Part shown: in pieces, positions 17,895 to 26,990 of the stretch
Layout of the letters: every line of letters begins with the position of its first letter
Numbering within the stretch: position 1 is the first letter of the stretch
Assembly (NCBI RefSeq): GCF_000472965.1
Contig: NZ_AXAU01000019.1
Span: 94,341 to 158,340, forward strand
DNA from: Bradyrhizobium murdochi
GTDB lineage: Bacteria > Pseudomonadota > Alphaproteobacteria > Rhizobiales > Xanthobacteraceae
Direction of reading: 5' to 3'
DNA length: 64,000 nucleotides
The notes under the pieces: model-generated
What the model was told of the DNA's origin: nothing
The model's database searches: none
The model's input: only the letters and a program-made list of their open reading frames with translations
Position numbers and translations under genes: made by a program

Positions 17895-19214
17895 TCAGAA
17901 GCCCTCGCGAAGCCATCGTCCGACCTTTCCAAAATAGCCGTCTGTCCCTGTCTTGAGCTGCCGCGTATGCCGCGGTTCGACGTGTTCAAGATGAGCGTAT
18001 TGTGGATAGACCAGGAGGCCGGTGGGAACCGCGAACGAAGCGCTCTTGGCCTCGTTGGGCAGCCGGCCGAAACCGAGCGGACGGCCGATCCGGACCGGCC
18101 GGTTGAGAATGCGCGTGGCAAGTTCGACGGTGCCGGTGAGCTGAGAAGCCCCACCGCTCAACACAACCCGCGCCCTCGGCTCTGCCGCAAAGGGGGAATC
18201 CGCGAGCCGGTCCCGGACCATTTCAAAAATCTCCTCGGCGCGATGCCGGACGATGTTGGCAATCGTGGCGCGCGATACGATCTGCGGCGCATCGTGTTCC
18301 TCGCCCGCAGTCGGTACAGACATCAGCTCGCGCGCGTCAGACCCGCCGGTCAGCACGGTGCCATATAACGTCTTGATTCGCTCGGCATCCGCAATGCATG
18401 CGCCGACGCCGCGTGCAAGATCCATTGTCACGTGCTGCCCGCCGAGCGCAAATCCGCTCGCATGCACGAAGCGGCCGCCGGAATAGGTCGCAATCGTGGT
18501 CGATCCGGCCCCCATTTCGACCACAGCGGCGCCGAGATCGGCCTCGTCGTCGGTCAACACGGACAGGCCTGCGACATAAGGACTCGCCGCCATGGCTTCG
18601 ACGTTGAGGTGGCAGCGCTCGACCACCAGCATCAGGTTGCGGGCGACGGTGGCATCCGCCGTCACGACTTGCATGTCGACGCCGAACTGCCGCGCGACCA
18701 TGCCGCGGGGATCGCGGATGCCCTTGACGCCGTCCAGAGCGTAACCGACCGGGAGCGCGTGCAGCACCGTGCGGCCCTCGCCGGTAGCGTGGCGCATACC
18801 GGTGGAGGTCACCCGGGTGACATCATCAGCGGTGACCGCGCCGCCTCTGATGTCAGCAGCGGCCTCGACAAGCTGCCCCTGCAGCCGGCCGCCGGAAATC
18901 GACAGCAATATTGATTCAACGCGGACCTTGGCCATGCGCTCGGCCAGCGCCACCGCCTGCCGCACCGCCTGCTCGCATTCGGCGAGATCGACCACGGCGC
19001 CCGCCTTGACGCCGCGCGACTGGATCTGGCTGTAGCCGATCAGTTCCACCGCGTGGGTACGGCCGCGCAGCGCGTCGCTCGGCGGCGACGGCTTCAGCCG
19101 CGCAATCATGCAGGCGATCTTGCTGGTGCCGATATCGAGCGAGGCCACCATCGCCGTACGCTTGTGGTCGACGGGACGTGTCTTCGGGGTCTGGTTGCGA
19201 TCGAGGCCGGTCAT
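17895..19214 (-). CDS. ftsA: Cell division protein FtsA
   Basis: 439 codons; an actin-like ATPase that tethers FtsZ to the membrane. The N-terminal phosphate-1 motif SLDIGTSKIACMIARL, the SHS2-like insert and the C-terminal VLSGGASQLTG adenosine motif are visible. The C-terminal end YFGKVGRWLREGF is an amphipathic helix suited to membrane binding. The start ATG overlaps the ftsQ stop by four bases, so translation is probably coupled. Confidence 0.96.
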   Translation of the reverse strand: MTGLDRNQTPKTRPVDHKRTAMVASLDIGTSKIACMIARLKPSPPSDALRGRTHAVELIGYSQIQSRGVKAGAVVDLAECEQAVRQAVALAERMAKVRVESILLSISGGRLQGQLVEAAADIRGGAVTADDVTRVTSTGMRHATGEGRTVLHALPVGYALDGVKGIRDPRGMVARQFGVDMQVVTADATVARNLMLVVERCHLNVEAMAASPYVAGLSVLTDDEADLGAAVVEMGAGSTTIATYSGGRFVHASGFALGGQHVTMDLARGVGACIADAERIKTLYGTVLTGGSDARELMSVPTAGEEHDAPQIVSRATIANIVRHRAEEIFEMVRDRLADSPFAAEPRARVVLSGGASQLTGTVELATRILNRPVRIGRPLGFGRLPNEAKSASFAVPTGLLVYPQYAHLEHVEPRHTRQLKTGTDGYFGKVGRWLREGF

Positions 19215-20200
19215 GCTGAATCACCGGCCTTCTTCTTGGTCTTCTTGTCCTTGAACAGTTCTTCGCGGGCCTTGGCCGCGTCTTCCGACAATTGCACCGT
19301 CAACCGGTCCGGCAGACGCATGTCGATGGCGACGATGTCGCGCGAGAACAGCTTGTCCTCCTTGTCGAGCTTGCTCAACATGGCAAGCGCGTTGCCGACG
19401 TCGTTCTCCGGCAAGCGAATGTCGAGGCCGTCCTTCAGCCGCAAATTCCAGCGCCGTTCGCCGACCAGGATTGCAGCCTTGGTCACCGAGCGGACCTGCG
19501 GATAGCGATCGAGCAGCGCGAGGAAATCACGGGCCCTGACATCGGCGCCCTTGCCGACCACCAGCGGCAGCGTCACGAAGCGGCGCGATACGTAGGGCTC
19601 CAGCACCGCGCCGTCCTCGGAGATCACGGACAGCCGGCCGTCCTGCTGCCACAGCGCGAACGCCGTGCGCTCGACGATGTCGATCTGCAACTGGCCAGGA
19701 TACAGCTTCAGGATGGTCGCGTCCGCGATCCACGGATTCGCCTTGAGCTTGTCGCGCAGGATGGCGGCATCGAGGAACAGCAGCGATGAGCGGCCGTTGA
19801 CGCCGCCGATCGCGAGCACCTCGTCCTGGCTCAACTGCTTGCGGCCATTGATGGCAACCTCGGTGATGCGGAACCCGGCTGAATTGGCCAGCGCGTTGCG
19901 GGTATCGCTGACCGCAACCATGAATTCGTCAACATGACCGCCCTTGACGATCCCAAGACCGGCGCTGCCGAGTAGCATCAGCACGGTCAGGGTAACGCCG
20001 AGACGATTCGGCAGATAACGCTCAACTAGACGGACCAGGCGATTCGGCGGCTCGCGATCGATCGTGGGCTTCGCCGGGAGCCGGGCGCGACGACCCAGCC
20101 GCTCGCGCAGCAGCACGACCGCTCCAATAGCGGCTGCTTTCAGGTCAGCCTGGGGCCCCACCGATCTCACCGACCGCGTGAGGCGTCCTGCACCATCCAT
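19211..20200 (-). CDS. ftsQ: Cell division protein FtsQ
   Basis: 329 codons. A long, basic cytoplasmic N-terminus of about 80 residues precedes one membrane helix (LGVTLTVLMLLGSAGLGIV). A periplasmic POTRA domain (FRITEVAINGRKQLSQDEVLAI) and the FtsQ beta domain follow. It is the bitopic divisome scaffold that links FtsA/FtsZ to FtsL/FtsW/FtsI. The gene is coupled to ftsA by a 4-base overlap and separated from ddl by 301 bases, so the ftsQAZ unit probably has a promoter of its own. Confidence 0.94.
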   Translation of the reverse strand: MDGAGRLTRSVRSVGPQADLKAAAIGAVVLLRERLGRRARLPAKPTIDREPPNRLVRLVERYLPNRLGVTLTVLMLLGSAGLGIVKGGHVDEFMVAVSDTRNALANSAGFRITEVAINGRKQLSQDEVLAIGGVNGRSSLLFLDAAILRDKLKANPWIADATILKLYPGQLQIDIVERTAFALWQQDGRLSVISEDGAVLEPYVSRRFVTLPLVVGKGADVRARDFLALLDRYPQVRSVTKAAILVGERRWNLRLKDGLDIRLPENDVGNALAMLSKLDKEDKLFSRDIVAIDMRLPDRLTVQLSEDAAKAREELFKDKKTKKKAGDSA

Positions 20201-20501
20201 TGCACGAGCCTGTCCAAGTGTTGTTCCCGCAAGCTTTTTGCGGGTCCTGGCCCAGATGACGTCTCGGCGTTGCCGGACTTAAGGGCTGACCGGAACTCGG
20301 AACAGCGCACACCCCGGCAGCCAAGCGCCACATGCGCCGCCAGCGTTAACCTTCGGACTTACTGGTAAACAAAGTGTAAAAACGCGGGGGTGCTGAAACG
20401 TTTTGGTGCGTCTTTTGAGTAGTTTGCCGGCCAACTGTTAGGATTTTGAAACAATTTTAGTGGTCGGGCCGTGTTCCCCGTTAACGACCGGCCGGGGCCG
20501 G
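20201..20501. promoter_or_regulatory. ftsQ upstream region
   Basis: A 301-base gap, AT-richer than its surroundings. It holds GTTAAC at 20345-20350 and 20480-20485, resembling CtrA half-sites (TTAA-type), and runs such as GTAAACAAAGTGTAAAAACG. A promoter for ftsQAZ is likely by position. CtrA control is inference from Caulobacter ftsQA. Confidence 0.4.
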
Positions 20502-20503
20502 TC
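20486..20503 (-). terminator. Hairpin at the ddl stop codon
   Basis: GACCGGCC and GGCCGGTC form an 8-bp stem with a two-base loop that overlaps the ddl stop. No T-run follows, so termination is only possible. Confidence 0.35.
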
Positions 20504-21494
20504 ACACCCGCTCCCGGCTGCGCCGTTCGGCCAAGGCGATCTGGTCACGCAGGAAATCCGGAAACTCGATCCCCTGGGCCTTGAGCGCCTTCGGGTAGAG
20601 CGAGGCCGCAGTCAGCCCGGGCAAGGTATTGGTTTCGAGGTAAACCGGCCCATTCGCCGAGACGATGAAGTCGGTCCGGGAATAGCCGCTGCAGGAGAGC
20701 GCTTTGTGCGCCCGCAGCGCGTGATCCTGCAGTTGCGCAGTGATGTCAGGAGAAAAGCGCCCCGGGCAGATCTCCTGAGTCGATTTGAGCAGATATTTGG
20801 CCGTGTAATCGAAGGTGCCCTCCCCCGGCACAATCTCGATCGGCGGCAGCGACATCACCGTGCCATCCGATTGCTCCAGCACGCCGCAGGTTGCTTCGAC
20901 GCCGGCTATGAAGGGCTCGATCACATATTCTTCGATTCTAGCGGCGTTGCGGACCGCGACCAGGTCCTGGTTGGCGTTGACGAAGATCAGGCCGTAGCTC
21001 GAACCGTCTCGCGCCGGCTTTGCGATCAGCCTGCCGTATTCGGCAAACGCTGCGTCAAGGTTTTCCAGGGCGACGCCGGCCGGAGCCGCGACACCGGCAA
21101 TCGCCACAAACCGTTTCGCCGCAACCTTATCAAAAGCGAGATTCGAAGACGCCGAGCCCGATCCAGTGAAGGGAATGCCGCGCATTTCGCACATCGCCTG
21201 CAGCTCGCCGTTCTCGGCACGGCCGCCGTGCAGCCCGAGCACCAGCACACGGTCTTCCGCGGTCGCCTTGTCGAGCGCCGCTTCCAGCGCGATGCCGCGA
21301 TTGCCCGGCTTGAATTCATCCTCAAAGGGACGCGAATGCTCGAGCAGCGCCTTCGAACTGACCTCGTGAACGGTATCCGCCACATGCCAGAACCAGAGAT
21401 CGGCTTCCGGCAACGCGCGGTGCAGCGCCTGCGCGGTCGCCACCGAAACCAGCCGCTCTTTATTGGTGCCGCCAAAGAGAATGGTCGTTCGCAT
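20502..21494 (-). CDS. ddl: D-alanine--D-alanine ligase (divergent form)
   Basis: 330 codons, ATP-grasp fold. It joins two D-alanines for the UDP-MurNAc-pentapeptide. Against E. coli DdlB the key residues are kept: GGTNKERLVS retains the first-subsite Glu (E13). HGGRAENG aligns with HGxxGEDG. KPARDGSSYG carries the ATP lysine and the triad serine. DYTAKYL keeps Tyr/Lys, and ETNTLPG keeps the metal-binding Glu and Asn. Several flanking positions differ from the usual consensus, so it is a divergent branch. It lies in the classical murB-ddl-ftsQ position. A canonical second ddl elsewhere cannot be excluded. Confidence 0.88.
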   Translation of the reverse strand: MRTTILFGGTNKERLVSVATAQALHRALPEADLWFWHVADTVHEVSSKALLEHSRPFEDEFKPGNRGIALEAALDKATAEDRVLVLGLHGGRAENGELQAMCEMRGIPFTGSGSASSNLAFDKVAAKRFVAIAGVAAPAGVALENLDAAFAEYGRLIAKPARDGSSYGLIFVNANQDLVAVRNAARIEEYVIEPFIAGVEATCGVLEQSDGTVMSLPPIEIVPGEGTFDYTAKYLLKSTQEICPGRFSPDITAQLQDHALRAHKALSCSGYSRTDFIVSANGPVYLETNTLPGLTAASLYPKALKAQGIEFPDFLRDQIALAERRSRERV

Positions 21495-21518
21495 GCTGCC
21501 TCGCTACCCCGCTGCTTC

Positions 21519-21614
21519 GTCATTCCGGGGCGATGCGAAGCATCGAACCCGGAATCTCTCTCTCCCATACCACTTCGAGATTCCGGGTTCGCGCTGCGCG
21601 CGCCCCGGAATGAC
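21519..21614. repeat. Family A palindromic repeat (A5), between murB and ddl
   Basis: GTCATTCCGGGGCG to CGCCCCGGAATGAC with an enlarged, imperfect centre (GGAATCTCTCTCTCCC...). It fills the whole murB-ddl gap. Confidence 0.85.
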
Positions 21615-21616
21615 GA

Positions 21617-22537
21617 CTATGCGGAAATCCCGATCCGCTTGATTTCCCAGTGCAGCTCGATTCCAGAATTCGCTTTAACGCGCTCGCGCACGGTTTCGCC
21701 CAGCGTTTCAATATCATGCCCGGTGGCGTTGCCGGTGTTGATGAGGAAATTGCAGTGCATTTCCGAGACCTGCGCCCCGCCGACGCGAAGCCCGCGGCAA
21801 CCGGCGGCGTCGATCAGTTTCCACGCGCTGTTGCCGGGCGGATTCTTGAACGTGGAGCCACCGGTCTTTTCGCGAATCGGCTGCGCGGTTTCGCGATGGC
21901 TCTGCACCTCGTTCATTCGCGCGCGAATGGTTTCGGCGTCCGTGATCTGCCCGCGAAAGCGCGCAGAGGTGAAAATGACTGAGGGGTCGACGCCACTGTT
22001 GCGGTAGACGAACTTCATGTCGGCATTGGAGAAGACATGCTTCGTGCCGTCACGGCCGATGCCGGTCGCCTCGACCAGCACGTCCTTGGTCTCGCTTCCA
22101 TTGGCACCGGCATTCATCCGCAACGCGCCGCCGATGCTGCCGGGAATGCCGAAGAAGAATTCCATGCCGCCAATATTTGCGGCTGCCGCCGTTTCCGCCA
22201 CGCGCTTGTCGAGCGCAGCCGTGCCCGCGCTCACGATATCGCCCTCGGGCCTGGTCTCGCCAAACGCCCGCGGCGACAAGCGGATCACCACGCCCGGCAT
22301 ACCGCCGTCGCGCACGATCAAATTGGAGCCGACGCCGACGACATAGACCGGCAATTCCTTCGGCAGCAGCTTTAAGAAATACGCGAGATCGTCTTCATCC
22401 GCCGGCGTGAACAACACCTGCGCCGGCCCGCCGACGCGAAACCAGGTCAATTCTGCGAGCGACTGGTTAGCCAACAGCCGCCCACGTAATTGCGGCAGCG
22501 CGGCTTTCAGATCGGGCGTGATGTCGGGAAAGGTCAT
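21617..22537 (-). CDS. murB: UDP-N-acetylenolpyruvoylglucosamine reductase
   Basis: 306 codons. The FAD enzyme reduces enolpyruvyl-UDP-GlcNAc to UDP-MurNAc. FAD-binding motifs VVGVGSNLIVRDGG and GIPGSIGGALRMNAGANG are present. The proton-donor serine lies in KTGGSTFKNP, and a C-terminal glutamate in SGIELHWEIKRIG. The motifs fit a full-length enzyme without the extra C-terminal domain of E. coli MurB (type II-like). It is separated from murC by a 304-base repeat-filled gap. Confidence 0.96.
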   Translation of the reverse strand: MTFPDITPDLKAALPQLRGRLLANQSLAELTWFRVGGPAQVLFTPADEDDLAYFLKLLPKELPVYVVGVGSNLIVRDGGMPGVVIRLSPRAFGETRPEGDIVSAGTAALDKRVAETAAAANIGGMEFFFGIPGSIGGALRMNAGANGSETKDVLVEATGIGRDGTKHVFSNADMKFVYRNSGVDPSVIFTSARFRGQITDAETIRARMNEVQSHRETAQPIREKTGGSTFKNPPGNSAWKLIDAAGCRGLRVGGAQVSEMHCNFLINTGNATGHDIETLGETVRERVKANSGIELHWEIKRIGISA

Positions 22538-22608
22538 GTCGCGCCAATCGCCTCGCGATATGATTTGAGAACGTATCGCGTTTCGGCTTGCACCAACGCC
22601 CGGGGCTT

Positions 22609-22786
22609 ACCCCTCTCCCCAACCCTACCCCGCAAGGGGGGAGGGAGCCTGAACAGCGTGCTCACCTCACGGTGTCCGAAGGCTTCTCCGGAGTACTTTC
22701 CAGTTCGCGGTGGAATAGAGCAAGTGAGGGACGCGCTGGCGGCAGGGCTCCCTCCCCCCTTGCGGGGGAGGGTTGGGGAGAGGGGT
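22609..22786. repeat. Long inverted repeat between murC and murB
   Basis: Arms at 22609-22649 and 22746-22786 are 41 bases each and match inversely at 40 of 41 positions. They contain CCCTCTCCCCAACCC and its complement. The 96-base centre holds no gene. The remaining parts of the 304-base gap (22538-22608, 22787-22841) show nothing recognisable. Confidence 0.9.
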
Positions 22787-22841
22787 GGTGGCCGCACACG
22801 CTGACGTTCATGGCTACACTCCACTGCGACAGTAGTCATCA

Positions 22842-24245
22842 TCACCCCAACGCCTTCAATTCGCTGGGCAGTGCGTAGGCCCATTGCGTGATGTTGCCGG
22901 CCCCTAAGCAGACGACGAGGTCGCCGGGGTTGGCGATGCCGCGGACGACTTTTGCGAGTTCCGTCGAACTCGGCAGCGGAATCACCTCGCGATGGCCATG
23001 CGCGCGCAGGCCGAGCACAAAATGGTCGCGGTCGATACCTTCGATCGGCGCCTCGCCGGCCGGATAGACTTCCGCAACGATGACCGCATCGGCATCGTTG
23101 AAGCAGGTACAAAATTCCTCGAACAGCGATTGCAGGCGGGTGAAGCGGTGTGGCTGCACCACGGCGATGATCTTGCCGCCATAGGAATCGCGCGCGGCCT
23201 TCAATACCGCGGCGATCTCGACGGGATGATGGCCATAGTCGTCGATCACGGTGACGCCGTTCCACTCGCCGGTGCGGGTGAAGCGCCGCTTGACGCCGCC
23301 GAATGCCGCGATTGCCGTGCGGATCGCTTCGTCGGAGATGCCGAGTTCATGCGCCACCGCAATCGCTGCCGTCACATTCGACGCGTTGTGCCGGCCCGGC
23401 ATCGGCAACACGATGTCCGTTATCTCGTGGGTGGCCTCCGTCTTGCGGTCGCGGATCGCAATCTTGAACTTCGATCCGCCGGCGATCGGCGTCAGGTCCA
23501 TCAGCCGCGCATCGGCCTGCGGGTTTTCGCCGTAGGTGATGATGCGGCGATCCTCGATCCGGCCGACAATGCTCTGCACGACCGGGTGATCGATGCACAT
23601 CACCGCAAAGCCGTAGAACGGCACGTTCTCGACGAAATTGCGGAACGCGTCCTGGATCGCCTCGAAGGTCTTGAAATGATCGAGATGCTCAGGATCGACA
23701 TTGGTGACGATGGCGACGTCGGTCGGCAGTTTCAAAAACGTGCCGTCGCTCTCGTCGGCTTCCACCACCATCCAGTCGCCCGCTCCCAGCCGCGCATTGG
23801 TGCCATAGGCGTTGATGATGCCGCCATTGATGACGGTCGGGTCGAGATTGCCGCCATCGAGCAGCGCCGCGACCATCGACGTCGTTGTGGTCTTGCCATG
23901 GGTGCCGGCAATCGCGACGCAGCTTTTCAGCCGCATCAGTTCGGCCAGCATTTCGGCGCGGCGCACCACCGGGATGCGCTGGGCGCGGGCCGCCATCAGT
24001 TCGGGATTATCGCGCTTGATCGCGGTCGAGACCACGACCACGTCGGCGCCGTCGACATTCTCGGCGCTGTGGCCGACCGAGACCTTGACGCCCTTCTCCC
24101 GCAGCCGCGCGACATTGCCGCTTTCGGAGGCGTCCGAGCCCTGCACGGTGTAGCCGAGATTGACCAGCACTTCGGCGATGCCGCTCATGCCGATGCCGCC
24201 GATCCCGACGAAGTGAATGGGTCCGATCTCGCGCGGCAGTCTCAT
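22842..24245 (-). CDS. murC: UDP-N-acetylmuramate--L-alanine ligase
   Basis: 467 codons from ATG 24245; the frame extends 13 codons further but the family begins MRLPREIGPIHFVGIGGIGMSG. MurC adds L-alanine to UDP-MurNAc. Domain 1 is a Rossmann-like UDP fold (GIGGIGMSGIAEVL). The ATP loop is AGTHGKTTTTSM. The central domain carries the Mur-ligase HxxxN region (PGRHNASNVTAAIAVA) and DDYGHHPVEI. It sits between murG and murB, with repeats in both gaps. Confidence 0.96.
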   Translation of the reverse strand: MRLPREIGPIHFVGIGGIGMSGIAEVLVNLGYTVQGSDASESGNVARLREKGVKVSVGHSAENVDGADVVVVSTAIKRDNPELMAARAQRIPVVRRAEMLAELMRLKSCVAIAGTHGKTTTTSMVAALLDGGNLDPTVINGGIINAYGTNARLGAGDWMVVEADESDGTFLKLPTDVAIVTNVDPEHLDHFKTFEAIQDAFRNFVENVPFYGFAVMCIDHPVVQSIVGRIEDRRIITYGENPQADARLMDLTPIAGGSKFKIAIRDRKTEATHEITDIVLPMPGRHNASNVTAAIAVAHELGISDEAIRTAIAAFGGVKRRFTRTGEWNGVTVIDDYGHHPVEIAAVLKAARDSYGGKIIAVVQPHRFTRLQSLFEEFCTCFNDADAVIVAEVYPAGEAPIEGIDRDHFVLGLRAHGHREVIPLPSSTELAKVVRGIANPGDLVVCLGAGNITQWAYALPSELKALG

Positions 24246-24372
24246 GAGTACGTCCTTGGCCGTCGTCGCCCGCCTTGTGCGCAATTGCGCACTGGGGCGG
24301 GGCGATCCAGTGTTCCGCGAAGCCAGTATTCCGAAGAGCCAAGGCTCAAATCAGGCGCCGCAGCTTACTGGA

Positions 24373-24392
24373 TGCCCCGCTTTCGCGGGGCA
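24373..24392. repeat. Family E hairpin between murG and murC
   Basis: TGCCCCGC and GCGGGGCA form a perfect 8-bp stem with a 4-base loop, inside the segment ACTGGATGCCCCGC...GCGGGGCATGACA. It is short, GC-rich, and located 30 bases after the murG stop. Confidence 0.75.
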
Positions 24393-24422
24393 TGACAAGC
24401 GCTTTTTGGGCCGACGTGGACG

Positions 24423-25523
24423 TCAAGTTCCCGCCGTTTTCATCACCAAATCGGCCAGCCGTTCCGCGGCATCGAGCCGGCCGACCTGGCGGGCAGCGGC
24501 AGCCATCGCGGTCAGCCGGGCGGGCTCGGCGGCAAAGGCAGAGATCTCGGCGGCCAGCCGGTCGGGGGTGAATTCTCCTTGCGGAATCCGCAAAGCGCCG
24601 TCCACCTTCGCCAATACGCCGGCATTGGCGAACTGGTCCTGGTCGATCGCCCCTGGCAACGGCACCAAAATCGACGGCCGGCCGATCGCGGCGAGTTCCG
24701 CCACGGTGCCAGCGCCGGAGCGCGAAACCACGAGATGGCTGGACGCCAGCCGCGCCGGCAGGTCGGTAAAGAACGGCGCGAGCTCGGCCTTGATCTGGAG
24801 CCGGTCGTAGATCGCCCGCACCCGCGCCATGTCTTCCTCGCGCACCTGCTGCGTCAGGGCGATGCGGCTCCACAGCACCGGCTCGAGCCGTTCGATCGCG
24901 CCCGGCACGATGTCGCTCATCACCCGCGCGCCCTGGCTGCCGCCGACCACCAGCAAGCGCAGCGGCCCGTTCGGTTCCGGAGACGCAAACGGCTGCGCGG
25001 CGGCGGCAAGAATCGCCGGGCGCATCGGCGTGCCGACGGTAGTCGCCTTTCCCGCGAGCGAGGGATCGCGATCGAGCACGCCGGGCAGCGAGGTCGCGAT
25101 CGCATTGACGCGCTTGGAGAGAAAGCGGTTGGCGCGGCCGAGCACGGCGTTGGCATCATGAATGATGCCGGGCACGCCGAGCAGCCGTGCCGCAATCAAA
25201 GGCGGCAGCGTCGGATAGCCGCCGAAACCGACCACGGCCGCGGGCTTCAGCCGCCGCACCAGGTTGAGCGCTACGACCGTTCCGTAGCCGAGCATGATAA
25301 TGGTGCGTGCCAGCGACAACGGATTACGGCCGCGCACGGTCTCGCTCGGCACCACGTCGATATTGTCGCGGGTAAAGAGCCCGCTATAGCGCAGCGCGCG
25401 GGCATCTGTTGCAAGCCGCACGCGCAGGCCGCGCTTGATGAGCTCAACCCCGAGCGCTTCAGCGGGAAACAAATGGCCGCCGGTGCCGCCGGCAGCCAGC
25501 AGAATGAGAGGCGTAGTGTCCAT
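24423..25523 (-). CDS. murG: MurG glycosyltransferase (lipid II synthesis)
   Basis: 366 codons. MurG transfers GlcNAc to lipid I at the inner face of the membrane. The GT-B fold is marked by LAAGGTGGHLFPAEAL at the N-terminus, VVGFGGYPTLPPLIAA, and the second G-loop VVGGSQGARVMSD. The nucleotide-binding SRSGAGTVAELAAIGRPSILVP follows. It is 38 bases downstream of ftsW. Confidence 0.97.
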   Translation of the reverse strand: MDTTPLILLAAGGTGGHLFPAEALGVELIKRGLRVRLATDARALRYSGLFTRDNIDVVPSETVRGRNPLSLARTIIMLGYGTVVALNLVRRLKPAAVVGFGGYPTLPPLIAARLLGVPGIIHDANAVLGRANRFLSKRVNAIATSLPGVLDRDPSLAGKATTVGTPMRPAILAAAAQPFASPEPNGPLRLLVVGGSQGARVMSDIVPGAIERLEPVLWSRIALTQQVREEDMARVRAIYDRLQIKAELAPFFTDLPARLASSHLVVSRSGAGTVAELAAIGRPSILVPLPGAIDQDQFANAGVLAKVDGALRIPQGEFTPDRLAAEISAFAAEPARLTAMAAAARQVGRLDAAERLADLVMKTAGT

Positions 25524-25561
25524 GGCTTCAAATAGCCGACGCCGCGGCGCTAGTCACGCCC

Positions 25562-26713
25562 TCAGGCGTAGCCGCGCGCCACGCCGGCCGCGTTCATCGA
25601 TTCCACTTCGGTGCGCGGGCGCTGCCGCGTCAGCGCCAGCATCATGCCGACGCCATAGGCCAGCGAAATGATCGACGAGCCGCCATAGGAGATGAAGGGC
25701 AGCGTCATGCCCTTGGCGGGGATCAGTTGCAGATTGACCGCCATGTTGATGGCAGCCTGCATGCCGAACAGGATCGCAAGTCCCGACGCCGCAAAGCGCG
25801 AGAACATGTCCTCGCTCGCGTAGGCCCGCGTCAGCGTGCGGATTACGACGAAAGCGAACAGCCCAACCAGCGCCAGGCACAGGATGATGCCGAATTCCTC
25901 CGCCGCCACCGCAAATACGAAATCGGTGTGGCTGTCCGGCAGGCTGCGCTTGGCGATGCCTTCGCCGGGGCCGAGCCCGAACCAGCCGCCGTTCCAGAAC
26001 GCTTCCATTGCCATGTCGACCTGGAAGGTGTCGCCGGATGCCGGATTCAGGAAGCGCCTGATGCGGCCCGCGACGTGCGGAACCAGCAGATAGGCGCTGA
26101 ACAACCCGGCCATCGCGACGCCGGCCAGGCCGACCACCCAGATCATCCGCATGCCTGCGATGAAGAACAGCGCGCCCCACACCATCAGGATCAGCATGGT
26201 CTGGCCGAAATCCGGCTCCATCACCAACAGCGCCACCAGCGTCAGCAGCAGCACCATCGCCATCGAGGTCGCCGGCATTTCCGGCCGCTTGGTCGATTCC
26301 GCAAACAGCCAAGCCGCCATCACGACGAAGGCAGGCTTGGCGGATTCGGAAGCCTGGATGTTGACGCCGAGCAGCGTGATCCAGCGCCGCGATCCCTTCA
26401 CCTCGGCACCGAAGACGAGCGTCGCGACGATCAAGAGAACGCTCACCACGAACACCAATAGCGCAAGACGGCGGATCTGCCTGGGCGACAGGAACGATAC
26501 CCCAATCAGCACCAGGAGAGACGGCAGCAGGAACAGCATGTGCCGGCTGAAGAAGTGGAACGGATCGAGCCCGATCCGCGTCGCCACCGGCGGGCTCGCC
26601 GCCAGCGACAGGATGACGCCGCCCAGCATCAGCGCCATGATCGCGCCAAGCAGCAGCTTATCCACGGTCCACCACCAGTCCGAAAACGGGGTGCGTTGGT
26701 CACGGGCGAGCAT
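25562..26713 (-). CDS. ftsW: Septal peptidoglycan polymerase FtsW (SEDS)
   Basis: 383 codons from ATG 26713, chosen because homologous N-termini begin MLARDQRTPFSDWWW; an upstream in-frame ATG lies at 26746. About ten transmembrane helices are seen. The SEDS features include GSRRWI near the large loop and the C-terminal GMTLPFISYGGSSIISLAYGVGM. It works with FtsI to build septal glycan. It is normally coupled to murD. Here 2.3 kb of other DNA separates the two. Confidence 0.95.
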   Translation of the reverse strand: MLARDQRTPFSDWWWTVDKLLLGAIMALMLGGVILSLAASPPVATRIGLDPFHFFSRHMLFLLPSLLVLIGVSFLSPRQIRRLALLVFVVSVLLIVATLVFGAEVKGSRRWITLLGVNIQASESAKPAFVVMAAWLFAESTKRPEMPATSMAMVLLLTLVALLVMEPDFGQTMLILMVWGALFFIAGMRMIWVVGLAGVAMAGLFSAYLLVPHVAGRIRRFLNPASGDTFQVDMAMEAFWNGGWFGLGPGEGIAKRSLPDSHTDFVFAVAAEEFGIILCLALVGLFAFVVIRTLTRAYASEDMFSRFAASGLAILFGMQAAINMAVNLQLIPAKGMTLPFISYGGSSIISLAYGVGMMLALTRQRPRTEVESMNAAGVARGYA

Positions 26714-26825
26714 GGGCGTTCCCAAAATGGCAGAGGTAACGCCCATTGGTGGGGCAGGATGGTTTATGGGGGGTTAATGAGATGGGTAACTTTTGAGAAA
26801 GCGCGCTCTCGCGCCTCACAATAAG

Positions 26826-26957
26826 TCGTCATACCCGCGAAGGCGGGTATCCAGTACGCTGCGGCTTCTCGGTTCAATCACCAGCGTCTCTGGAATACTG
26901 GGTCACCAGCCGGAGCCTGTCATCGGGCGCGCATTCGCGCGACCCGTTGGCGGGTGA
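26826..26957. repeat. Family F repeat unit upstream of ftsW
   Basis: It begins CGTCATACCCGCGAAGGCGG (itself a CCCGC/GCGGG hairpin) and ends in GGCGGGTGACGAC. The inner part has GGGCGCGCATTCGCGCGACCC. It resembles intergenic repeats of this bacterial group and is unlike families A-E. Confidence 0.65.
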
Positions 26958-26990
26958 CGACAGTTGATAGGTGGAACGAAGCGATAGCCA

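Noticed and set aside
15969..18368. 799-codon plus-strand frame opposite ftsZ and ftsA
   Set aside because: Antisense shadow. It spans two well-supported genes and is Arg-rich without domains.
20502..21494. Suspected loss of the first-subsite glutamate in Ddl
   Set aside because: A first alignment placed Leu opposite a conserved Glu, but the functional residue is the earlier Glu in the GGT-x-x-ER motif, which is present. The lysines, Tyr, Ser and metal ligands are also kept.
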